Assembly (NCBI RefSeq): GCF_900142785.1
Contig: NZ_FRCD01000003.1
Location: 62,001 to 126,000 of the forward strand
Origin: Chryseobacterium carnipullorum
Lineage (GTDB): Bacteria; Bacteroidota; Bacteroidia; Flavobacteriales; Weeksellaceae
Direction: 5' to 3'
DNA length: 64,000 bases
Numbering within the stretch: the first letter of the stretch is position 1; each line of letters opens with the position of its first letter. A model generated the notes under the pieces. That model was not told the origin of the DNA. It searched no databases and saw nothing but the letters and a program-made list of their open reading frames with translations. This document shows, in pieces, positions 32,396 through 41,141 of this stretch. A program made the translations under genes and the position numbers.

Positions 32396-35300
32396 ATGAA
32401 ATTTATTTTATCATTTATACTGTCCTTGTGTTCAGTACTGGGCTTTTCACAGACCATACTTTACCAGGCGGAAAATACATCACGGACGGTTCAGGATCCA
32501 CAGACCGTGGTGCTTGCACAGGGATTCCACGCAACATCTAATGTATCCAATCCTTTTGTTGCTAAAATAGGACCCAATACAGGAAATCCGGGAGGAGGAC
32601 CTGTGGATTCCAATGCAGGAACGAACAATCCAAGTGGAACCACTGTTTTTGGTAACCAAAAATTCCATGATACAAAGGGAAATATTGAAGTTGCAGGTGG
32701 AGGCCAGTTGCAATTTACTTTACCCATTGCCTTACCTCCGGGAGTAAAAAGTGTCGCTCCTCAAATTAACCTTGTCTATTCCAGTGATTCAGGAAATGGA
32801 ATTGCCGGTTATGGCTGGAATTTATCTGGTATAACTTCTATTTCCAGAACTGGAAAAAACATAGAAAAAGATGGTGAGGTAAAAAGTATCCAGATTGATT
32901 ATTCAGACTACTACAGTTTTAATGGACAACGGCTTATTTTAAAGTCAGGCGAATATGGTAAAGATGGTGCAGAGTATGTTACAGAGAAGTATTCCAACAT
33001 CAAAATTAAGTCCCTCGGAAATATGCCTAACTGGAAACAGCCCGAATATTGGGAGGTAACCTTTGAAGATGGCTCTCAGGCTTGGTATGGCGGAACAGCT
33101 CCTGGCTGGAGTAATGCTACCAATCGCTTAGGATTCAGTATCGTAAAATGGAAAGATTCCCAAGGAAATGTTATCAATTATAGCTATGATCAGGAAGAGA
33201 ATGTCAACGTCATTAAATCGATAACTTGGGGAGGAAACGAGAAGCTAGGAACTGCTTCTTTCAACGAAATTATATTTGATTATAAAAATAGAAATATTCC
33301 GGAAAGTGCATATATCAACGGTTCCGGAACTTTGTTTACCCAAACAAAGATTCTAAAAGATATTACAGTAAAAACAAATGGACTAGTCTTCAAGAAATAT
33401 GAACCAAAATATGCAACCGACTATACAGGTTATCAGTACGTTAAAAATATTACTGAATCTAACTCAACAGGCCAGTCGGCGAATCCAATTGAATTTAATT
33501 ATCCGACTGTAAGTCCAACCTCTATTAGTGGCTGGAATCTAGACAGTCAGGCCTTGTTTGATAAAATTCAACTTACCGGAGATTTTAATGGTGATGCTTA
33601 TCTGGATTTTGTAATGACCGATGGGACTATTAAGTTGGGGGTTTTTAATGATGATTTTAATGTTATTCAGACTAATAAAATCTTTAATTCAAATTCTGTA
33701 GTTGTTAACACATTTCTGGATGAAACAAAAAAGGTGGTTAATGGTAATGGGATTGCAGAGTATGAAGGCGGTAAGATTTATGTATATGCTTTTAGAAATA
33801 ATACCTTTGTCAAGGTATTCGAAAAACTGGTTTCTGAAACAACATGTACAACATGTACAGCTATACTAAATGAAGGGGATCTCAATGGTGATGGCATATC
33901 TAATGTCTTTCTTACTTTATCAGGATCAGGGTCTGTACAAAGATATATCATAGATTTGAGCAATTCAAGGAATTCTGTTTCTACTTATACTTTGGATAAT
34001 GGGATTAATGAAAGTTTATATACGGATCAAAAATATATGGATATTGACAGTGATGGAAAGGTGGACATCATTAATGTATCCAACACTGCATACACTATAT
34101 TTGAATTTGTAGAGATAGCACCCAATGAGTACATAAAAAAGATTAAGTTTTCCGGAAATTTAGAAGAAACCAAAGGGAATGAGTTTCCTGTACTATTTGG
34201 AGATTTCAATGGGGATGGAAAGCTTGACTTTACTCTTCCTCTTACAGAAGGAAAGGTGGGTAAAGATGACTGGAAATTTTATATAGGAACAGGAAAAAGC
34301 TTTAATACAGCTTTCAAACCTAATTTCTTAATGTATAAAAATGAATCCACACAAAATAATGGGGCTTGGCTAAGATTTAGCCGAACGATGTATTCCATTT
34401 CGGATCTTAATGCAGATGGAAAATCAGATATTGTTCAGGTGCATTCGTATTCCAACTCATTAACTTCAAATACGAGAACAATAGGGGTTGTTGTGAATGG
34501 GCTGATTTCGAAAGGAACTCCCACGTTCGGGGCCATAGATTTTGTAACCCAGAATATTTATACTTTTCCTACCCCACCTCAGTATACTATAGTTCAGCCG
34601 TATGACGATCTTTCCATCTATCAGCCGATAACCAATGTGATAAGATCCAATAATAACTATTATAATGTTTTCTTATTCAGGAAAAATAATGTCCTTAAAA
34701 TTAAAGCACCTACAGGGGTAGATGAATTAAAAAGAATACAGTCTGTTACTCAAGGGGGAATTACCACATCTGCTACCTATTTGGAAATTGTTCCTGATAA
34801 TGTGATTACGCCTAATTTTTATAAAAATACAAAAAGTGAACTGTATCCCTATTTCTCCTTAAATAGAATAGACAGAGGATATGCTGTCTCTCAACTTCAA
34901 CAGGAAGGCAGAAAACAGGACTTCCGATACAGAGGGATGACTGTACATATGCAGGGAAAAGGAGTGATAGGATATTATCAGACCGCACGTTCTTCCTGGT
35001 ATGCTGATGGCTTGGAGAATACAAAAATATGGTCCGGAACAGAAATAGACCTTCTGAATGAAGGCGTTCCAGTAAAAGAATGGAGTATTAGAACTAATGA
35101 TGAATCGAAAATTTTCCCAACAGACATTTCGGAAAGCAACAGCCAATTATTAAGTTTAAAATCAACCATTTATAAAACAAACAGTCTATTAAACGGTCAG
35201 ATTGTAGACATTTATTCGATCTATACTACCGACAAACCGAAAATTGTTACCGCCATTGTTCCGGAAAGCACAAGGACAAAAGATTTTTTAACAAATACCA

Positions 35301-38300
35301 TAACAAGTAACACAGTATCCTATAATCGTTACTATCTTCCGGTACAAACCGTATTAAATGTTAATAATGGTTACGCTACAACAATTTCCACATTCAATTA
35401 CATCCATAATACAGCAGGTTCCGGATCAGATTATTATATTGGCCGCCCGGAATCTAAAACTGATATCGTTCAGGCTTATGGAGATACGAAATCTGCCAAA
35501 GAGGAATATACTTATGACAATAACCTTTTAAAAACGCTCAAAAGTTGGAACAGAGACAATACTGGTTATCTTTTAGAAACATATAATTATGATGGTTTTG
35601 GAAACATCACTCAAAAAACAATCAATAATAGTATAGATTCTCAGGTATTAACTAACAAAGCGGTATATGAACCTAAAGGAAGATTTGTAGAAAAGAAAAC
35701 CGATAATTTAGGTCTGGAAACTCATTTTATTTACAATAATTGGGGGCAGATTGAAAAGCAAACCGATCCGCTTGGCAATATACTCATCAATAAATATGAC
35801 GAATGGGGCAAACTTCTATCTTCCAAAACCAATGTGGAAGGTACAACCACTTATCAGTATGTAAGAGATGCCATTTCCAGCATAACAATTATACAATATG
35901 CCCCTAATGGTGATGTAACAAAAACATACACCAACAAACTGGGACAGAAATCTGAAGTTTTAACCAAAGCATTCACACAGGGGAAATTTGTTTCAAAACA
36001 AACCAAATATGATATACTGGGAAGAAAAACTGCAGAAAGTGAGCCCTTCTTCGAAGGAAGTAATCCTACCCAATGGAATACAATCACTTATGATGATACT
36101 GTTTTCCCAACAAAAATAAATGCAAAATCATTCAATGGAAAAGAGGTTGTGACTTCTGTTTCAGGCTTAACAAAGACGGTAAAAGAACTCAATGGATACG
36201 AAAGAACAAACTCCCAAACTACAGATGTATTAGGTAATGTTCTGTCTTCAAATGATCCGGGAGGTACTATCCAATTCTCCTACAATGCTGCCGGAGAACA
36301 GATAAAGGCTCAGTATGCCGAAAATATTGTTACTACAAAATACGATTCTTGGGGTAGAAAATCTGAGTTCAATGATCCTTCCAACGGATTGTACAAATAC
36401 GAATATGACGGATTCGGACAGCCTAAAAAAATAATAAGCCCTAAAGGTACTAAAGAGTACACTTACAATGCTTTGGGCCAGCTCATTTCCCAGAAAGAGC
36501 TCTCTACAACAGATGGCGGTCAGGCTACCAATAAGATGATTTCCTATTCATATGATGATAAAGGAAGGATAATTACCAAATCGGGGACATCAAAAGGAAA
36601 AGCATACAGTTCTAATATTTCTTACGATCCTCAGGGAAGAATATTGTCTTCATCCGAAAATAGTAATGGAAAATACTTTATCCAAAAAGGAATTACTTAT
36701 GATGATAAGGCAAGAGTAATTTCCTACGAAAAACAATTATATTCTTCGGGAACTTTGACTAAAGTAGAAGTTGAAAACGTATACAGTGCATGGAATGGGG
36801 AATTGTATCAGGTTAAGGATAAAAATTCAGGGAAAATTCTTTGGGAACTTAAGGAGATCAATTCAAAAGGTCAGGTTCTTAAAGCTCAATTGGGAGCGGC
36901 TGAAATTAATCAAAGCTATGAGAATGATGGAACTTTGAGCCAAGTCAATCACTCTTCAGCTGTTAAACCAAGCATTCTGCAACTTTCGTATAATTTCAAT
37001 GCTATTAAAAATGAATTAGAGGTTAGAACAACCGGAGGAGATTTTAATATTGTAGAATCATTTGATTATGATGACAATAACAGACTGATCAACTGGACGA
37101 ATCCCGTAACAGGCATTAAACCTTCCACTAACAGAAATGTCTATGACATTAAAGGTAGGATCATGGAAAATGATCAGGTAGGAACAATGAAGTATGAAAA
37201 TTCAACTAAGATCTACCAACCTACCGGGATGACCCTGAACGCGGAAGGAACTCAAAATTATAACAATGACCTCATCCAGAGCATTGCTTATAACGAAAAT
37301 AATGATCCTGTCTTCATTGACGGTGAAAAAGGGGATGTAGCGTTTCAGTACGGGCTTACCAGCATGAGACAGAAAGTAAGCTATGGAGGGAACTTTGATC
37401 CTAATTTGGAAGGAAAATTCACCAAGTACTACAGTGAAGATGGAAGCTTTGAAGTTCTCAAGGATAATATAACCGGAAAGGAAAAACATATTCTTTATAT
37501 TGGTGGAAGTCCTTATGACAGCAATATTATTTATCTTAAGAATTTTGATGAAACAGCTGGTTCTTATAAATTCTTGCATAAAGATTATATAGGAAGTATC
37601 TTAGCTATTACCGATGAAGCAGGAAATAAGCTGGAACAGAGACATTTTGATGCGTGGGGTAATTTCACCCATCTGCAAATAGGAAACGGAGCCATTGTCA
37701 CTGATAAAAATATAATTGATACTACTTCGTTATTAGTAGAAAGAGGATATACCAGCCATGAGCATTTTGCAGAAGTGGGAATTATTCACATGAATGGTAG
37801 GCTATATGATCCGCTCTTAAGAAGGTTCTTAAATGCTGATGAAAATATACAGGATCCTACCAATACCCAGAATTATAATAAGTATGGATATGTCCTGAAT
37901 AATCCCCTGATGTATAATGACCCAAGCGGGGAGTTTGCATTTGCTGTTTTGGTGGCGGTAATGGCTAAAGCAGCTTTTGCTGCAGTCGCAATAACTGCCG
38001 CAACCTATACTGCTACAGCATTAATAAAAGGTAATTGGACGGTTAGCGGATTTTTTAGATCTATCTCTTCGTCAGCGATTACCGGAATGGTAAGCGGGGC
38101 ATTGTCTTTTGGGATAGGAACACTGTTTCAGGTCGCAACTATTGCCAATTCTCTGGGTACTACGGGTGTTGTATTGGCAAGAGCAGGATTACATGCCGTA
38201 AGTATGGGTGTTCTTTCTTCCGTTACAGGAGGTAGTTTTTGGAGCGGTGCAGCAAGTGGTGCATTTGCAAGTTTAGCAGGAGACTTCTTGAAAGCTCCCA

Positions 38301-38971
38301 GCGATGGTATTTTTGACTTTAACCCACTTAGAAGCAATACAGGAATGTTAATCACTGGTATTATATCGGGTGGTGTAGGCTCTGTACTGGCCGGAGGAAA
38401 CTTCTGGCAGGGAGCGATGAGTGGATTTTTTGTTACGGCTTTCAACCATTTGGAGCATCAGATAGACTCTCCTTTAGCTGATGATGATGAATTTAGGAGA
38501 AATGCAGATGGTACTATTACAGCAACAGGAGGAAAAAAGGGAGGTGATACAACCGATTATTTGTATGATGCAAAAGGAAAATTAATTGGTAGTAAATCTG
38601 TAACTGTTCTTGAAGCTGGTGATAATATGTCTGCTGATTATTCTACCTACGGATTAAGACTTCATACCGAGGGAACTGGTCTTTCAGTGAGTGAAGGTTT
38701 GGGTGCAGCTGCTCTTGAATTTTCTGGAGCGGGATTCTTTAGATTTGTATCTGGTGCAAAATTTTTTTATAAAACAAAGATAGCAGGACAATTTAGTTAT
38801 GGATACCTTGACAAGCCTACAAAATTTATGATTAGATTTGAGAAACATAGTCTTCCAAAAATTGGTGGAGGAAGAGGATATCCAATACATTTTAATATTG
38901 AAAAAATAGGAAAATTTAATAAACATATTTTTCCAAATCCTAAAGACTGGGGTAAATATAAGGTTAGATAA
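32396..38971 (+). CDS. Giant RHS/YD-repeat polymorphic toxin
   Basis: 2191 residues from the ATG at 32396, just before the signal peptide (ends GFSQ, 19); a TTG at 32309 only adds an atypical N-terminus. Order: SpvB-like domain (about 85-300, SVAPQINLVYSSDSGNG, GYGWNLSG); five FG-GAP/Ca-binding-like repeats (about 395, 495, 545, 600, 668, e.g. GDFNGDGKLDF); YD repeats forming a shell (about 1030-1700); RHS core (1722-1846, YDPLLRRFLNADE ... NDPSGEF). A hydrophobic Gly/Ala-rich stretch (about 1847-2011) follows, then a variable C-terminal ~180 residues ending in a His-containing basic domain I cannot assign. The architecture is that of toxins carried in a YD cage and released after RHS cleavage. 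Confidence 0.92.
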   Translation: MKFILSFILSLCSVLGFSQTILYQAENTSRTVQDPQTVVLAQGFHATSNVSNPFVAKIGPNTGNPGGGPVDSNAGTNNPSGTTVFGNQKFHDTKGNIEVAGGGQLQFTLPIALPPGVKSVAPQINLVYSSDSGNGIAGYGWNLSGITSISRTGKNIEKDGEVKSIQIDYSDYYSFNGQRLILKSGEYGKDGAEYVTEKYSNIKIKSLGNMPNWKQPEYWEVTFEDGSQAWYGGTAPGWSNATNRLGFSIVKWKDSQGNVINYSYDQEENVNVIKSITWGGNEKLGTASFNEIIFDYKNRNIPESAYINGSGTLFTQTKILKDITVKTNGLVFKKYEPKYATDYTGYQYVKNITESNSTGQSANPIEFNYPTVSPTSISGWNLDSQALFDKIQLTGDFNGDAYLDFVMTDGTIKLGVFNDDFNVIQTNKIFNSNSVVVNTFLDETKKVVNGNGIAEYEGGKIYVYAFRNNTFVKVFEKLVSETTCTTCTAILNEGDLNGDGISNVFLTLSGSGSVQRYIIDLSNSRNSVSTYTLDNGINESLYTDQKYMDIDSDGKVDIINVSNTAYTIFEFVEIAPNEYIKKIKFSGNLEETKGNEFPVLFGDFNGDGKLDFTLPLTEGKVGKDDWKFYIGTGKSFNTAFKPNFLMYKNESTQNNGAWLRFSRTMYSISDLNADGKSDIVQVHSYSNSLTSNTRTIGVVVNGLISKGTPTFGAIDFVTQNIYTFPTPPQYTIVQPYDDLSIYQPITNVIRSNNNYYNVFLFRKNNVLKIKAPTGVDELKRIQSVTQGGITTSATYLEIVPDNVITPNFYKNTKSELYPYFSLNRIDRGYAVSQLQQEGRKQDFRYRGMTVHMQGKGVIGYYQTARSSWYADGLENTKIWSGTEIDLLNEGVPVKEWSIRTNDESKIFPTDISESNSQLLSLKSTIYKTNSLLNGQIVDIYSIYTTDKPKIVTAIVPESTRTKDFLTNTITSNTVSYNRYYLPVQTVLNVNNGYATTISTFNYIHNTAGSGSDYYIGRPESKTDIVQAYGDTKSAKEEYTYDNNLLKTLKSWNRDNTGYLLETYNYDGFGNITQKTINNSIDSQVLTNKAVYEPKGRFVEKKTDNLGLETHFIYNNWGQIEKQTDPLGNILINKYDEWGKLLSSKTNVEGTTTYQYVRDAISSITIIQYAPNGDVTKTYTNKLGQKSEVLTKAFTQGKFVSKQTKYDILGRKTAESEPFFEGSNPTQWNTITYDDTVFPTKINAKSFNGKEVVTSVSGLTKTVKELNGYERTNSQTTDVLGNVLSSNDPGGTIQFSYNAAGEQIKAQYAENIVTTKYDSWGRKSEFNDPSNGLYKYEYDGFGQPKKIISPKGTKEYTYNALGQLISQKELSTTDGGQATNKMISYSYDDKGRIITKSGTSKGKAYSSNISYDPQGRILSSSENSNGKYFIQKGITYDDKARVISYEKQLYSSGTLTKVEVENVYSAWNGELYQVKDKNSGKILWELKEINSKGQVLKAQLGAAEINQSYENDGTLSQVNHSSAVKPSILQLSYNFNAIKNELEVRTTGGDFNIVESFDYDDNNRLINWTNPVTGIKPSTNRNVYDIKGRIMENDQVGTMKYENSTKIYQPTGMTLNAEGTQNYNNDLIQSIAYNENNDPVFIDGEKGDVAFQYGLTSMRQKVSYGGNFDPNLEGKFTKYYSEDGSFEVLKDNITGKEKHILYIGGSPYDSNIIYLKNFDETAGSYKFLHKDYIGSILAITDEAGNKLEQRHFDAWGNFTHLQIGNGAIVTDKNIIDTTSLLVERGYTSHEHFAEVGIIHMNGRLYDPLLRRFLNADENIQDPTNTQNYNKYGYVLNNPLMYNDPSGEFAFAVLVAVMAKAAFAAVAITAATYTATALIKGNWTVSGFFRSISSSAITGMVSGALSFGIGTLFQVATIANSLGTTGVVLARAGLHAVSMGVLSSVTGGSFWSGAASGAFASLAGDFLKAPSDGIFDFNPLRSNTGMLITGIISGGVGSVLAGGNFWQGAMSGFFVTAFNHLEHQIDSPLADDDEFRRNADGTITATGGKKGGDTTDYLYDAKGKLIGSKSVTVLEAGDNMSADYSTYGLRLHTEGTGLSVSEGLGAAALEFSGAGFFRFVSGAKFFYKTKIAGQFSYGYLDKPTKFMIRFEKHSLPKIGGGRGYPIHFNIEKIGKFNKHIFPNPKDWGKYKVR

Positions 38972-38972
38972 T

Positions 38973-39359
38973 ATGGAGGATATAGAAAAAATACGTCAAC
39001 AACTTATCTCATCGAAATATAGCCTGGGCAAAGATGATATCCTAAATGAGAAGTTAATTCATTTAGAAAATGAAATTAGTGAGGATTTAGTTGTAGTAGA
39101 TTTAGAAAAAGAGTCGATCAAAATTCAATTTAATTTGAATGAAAATTATTATTTTGAAAATGTTAAAGATATTTTTTTAAATTTTTTCAAGGGCGATTAT
39201 ACAATAAAATATTATTTTAATAATGAAAGTTTGTTATATTCCAAATTCATATGGAAAAATAAAGAACTAAAAAAATTCAATTTCAAGACAAAATATGGTT
39301 TTTTACGCTGTAAGAAGATCAATAAAATAGAACAAGTTCAAGGTATAGCTTGGGAATAA
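38973..39359 (+). CDS. Candidate immunity protein for the RHS toxin
   Basis: 128 residues; it starts one base after the RHS stop. No signal peptide or membrane helix is seen, so it is cytosolic, as expected for an antidote to a toxin acting inside cells. Acidic N-terminal half (NEKLIHLENEISEDLVVVDLE), basic and aromatic C-terminal half (KGDYTIKYYFNNE, NKIEQVQGIAWE). No family recognised. The DNA is visibly more AT-rich than the housekeeping genes, as is the end of the toxin gene. The assignment rests only on position, size and composition. Confidence 0.6.
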   Translation: MEDIEKIRQQLISSKYSLGKDDILNEKLIHLENEISEDLVVVDLEKESIKIQFNLNENYYFENVKDIFLNFFKGDYTIKYYFNNESLLYSKFIWKNKELKKFNFKTKYGFLRCKKINKIEQVQGIAWE

Positions 39360-39369
39360 AAATAATCAC

Positions 39370-39398
39370 TCCCCCGAAAATCTTCGGGGGATATTTTT
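39370..39398 (+). terminator. Terminator of the RHS locus
   Basis: Stem TCCCCCGAA / TTCGGGGGA, loop AATC, then ATATTTTTT; 10 nt after the candidate immunity gene. Confidence 0.92.
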
Positions 39399-39585
39399 TA
39401 CAGTGCGACGTTCTGCTGAACGAATTCTTTAATTTTTTTCTTTTTCTTCCAGTTGTTGGATAAGTTCCACTTGCTCCAGAACCGCTAATTAAACTAAATT
39501 AGATGACAATTTATATTTCATTTGGGACTGCAGGCCTGCTTTTTTTATTATACACCATCTGTAATCTCCATAACAAAAAAAAGCC
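39392..39585 (-). other. Spacer with a possible coiled-coil gene remnant
   Basis: Minus strand near 39475-39425 reads LAVLEQVELIQQLEEKEKK. After an A-run the neighbouring frame continues IKEFVQQNVAL, stop. Joined by one frameshift this would be a coiled-coil C-terminus like those of tail-fibre-like proteins. The evidence is weak; it may be chance in an A/T-rich spacer. Confidence 0.25.
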
Positions 39586-39669
39586 ACCGCACTACACGAT
39601 GGCTAAAAAAAATCAAATCTAAATAAAATTACAGGTTCGGATTATTATCAATTTCCTTCTGCGGAATAC
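39586..39669 (-). repeat. Right copy of the susD-end direct repeat
   Basis: The last 13 codons of the intact susD and about 43 nt of its downstream sequence. They match 30637-30716 at roughly three of four positions, in the same orientation, on the other side of the RHS locus. Confidence 0.65.
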
Positions 39670-41122
39670 TGAAAATATAGTATCTGCTGTTAGGAGCAAA
39701 CTGGCTTTGATCCGGGAAATTAAAGACCGAATGTCCTCTTCCATTCACTGTTTTCACGGTTCCGTTAGGTGTGGTAATCTGAACTTTTATAGGCTGTCCG
39801 CTGGTATCTACAAATGGTTTTCTTACAACCGTCCCCTGCGTTCTGATAATATCTGAAAGGGAGAATCCTTCCCCGAAAAGTTCTTTTCTTCTTTCAAGCA
39901 GAATTTCTGTGATGACATCATTCTGAGCAAGAGATCCTGTGTAAGGATTGGCATTTCTGGCCGTTTTTAATTGGTTTAAAACCGCCACCGCATTGGTACT
40001 GTTTCCAATTCTGACTTCTGCCTCCGCTTCGATCAGGTACATTTCTGCTGCTCTCATCAATACAATATCGGCAATAAGTCCTGTCTTAAATTTAAACTTG
40101 GAATACCTCAACAGACCTTCTCTGCCAGGCAGACCATCCCATTGAAACAGCTGAGATCGGATGTCATTGGTGTCAAACAGATTTTTGAAAAACGGATCCG
40201 CCATAAAACTGTAGTAATAACTTCCCGAAGAAGACACATCCAGATAATGAAAAGCATAGCTTGCTCCCGATTGCTCCTGAGTCTGCCCATGGCCCCAGAT
40301 CCATTCTCCGTTGCTGATATCATTGAATCCTTCCTTATATTTTTCCGGAGTCATTAACGGATAACCTGCTCTGGCTATTTTAGCCGCTGCTGCTGCCTTA
40401 CTCCACTCACCGGTATTCAGATACGTTCTTGCTAAAAGTCCGTTCACTACCGATTTGTTGATCTTATCTTTATTATTCCTTGTATAATTCGTCAAAAGAT
40501 TATCCGCTTCCGTCAGATCACTTTTAATCAATGTGTAAATTTCTTCGAGGCTAGCTCTTTTCTTTGGAACAGAACTGATCGTTGAGGGTTCCGTATAAAT
40601 AGGAGCCGTTAAAGCTGTTTTGTCTTTCAGATAACTAAACTGGTAAAAGCTGGCTAAATTCAGATAACAGAAAGCACGCAATGCTTTAGCCTGTCCTTTT
40701 ACCTGATCTTTCTTTGCCTGACTTCCCTCGGTCTGATCAATACGGGCGATCACATTATTCATATTATTAATGGTTGCATACAATGTAGACCAAATAAATT
40801 GTGGCCTTGAGATGGTATTATTCACCATTTCTGTAAATGCATAAGCTGAAGGAAAACCATATTTATTGGTAAGGATAGCCGCATCACTTCCCATGGCATC
40901 ACTGGTTCTCAACACCGTTGAATAGCCAATATTCGCATAGGTAGGTCCGTCATCATTAAATTTCGCCCATGCTCCATTAATAACGGTTTCAGCACTTTCT
41001 GCCGTTTTGAAAACCTCCGCTCCATTCGCCTGATCTGTAGGAGCTGTTTCCAGCTCGTTTTCACAACTCGTCAACGACCAGAAAGCAATCAAAGCAAAAG
41101 CGATATATTTTAATTTTTTCAT
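39629..41122 (-). CDS. SusD/RagB-family nutrient-binding lipoprotein
   Basis: Outer-membrane-anchored partner of the SusC channel upstream. From the ATG at 41122 the protein has 497 residues, with lipobox LTSC and lipidated Cys19. TPR-like helical SusD features are present, such as RAFCYLNLASFYQFSYL and LMRAAEMYLIEAEAEVRIG, and the typical C-terminus IPQKEIDNNPNL. It starts 20 nt after susC. Because susC carries a SAM riboswitch, the cargo may be methionine, a sulfur compound or a cofactor rather than a glycan; this is inference. Confidence 0.93.
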   Translation of the reverse strand: MKKLKYIAFALIAFWSLTSCENELETAPTDQANGAEVFKTAESAETVINGAWAKFNDDGPTYANIGYSTVLRTSDAMGSDAAILTNKYGFPSAYAFTEMVNNTISRPQFIWSTLYATINNMNNVIARIDQTEGSQAKKDQVKGQAKALRAFCYLNLASFYQFSYLKDKTALTAPIYTEPSTISSVPKKRASLEEIYTLIKSDLTEADNLLTNYTRNNKDKINKSVVNGLLARTYLNTGEWSKAAAAAKIARAGYPLMTPEKYKEGFNDISNGEWIWGHGQTQEQSGASYAFHYLDVSSSGSYYYSFMADPFFKNLFDTNDIRSQLFQWDGLPGREGLLRYSKFKFKTGLIADIVLMRAAEMYLIEAEAEVRIGNSTNAVAVLNQLKTARNANPYTGSLAQNDVITEILLERRKELFGEGFSLSDIIRTQGTVVRKPFVDTSGQPIKVQITTPNGTVKTVNGRGHSVFNFPDQSQFAPNSRYYIFSIPQKEIDNNPNL

Positions 41123-41141
41123 TGTTTCAAATTTTAAAAGT

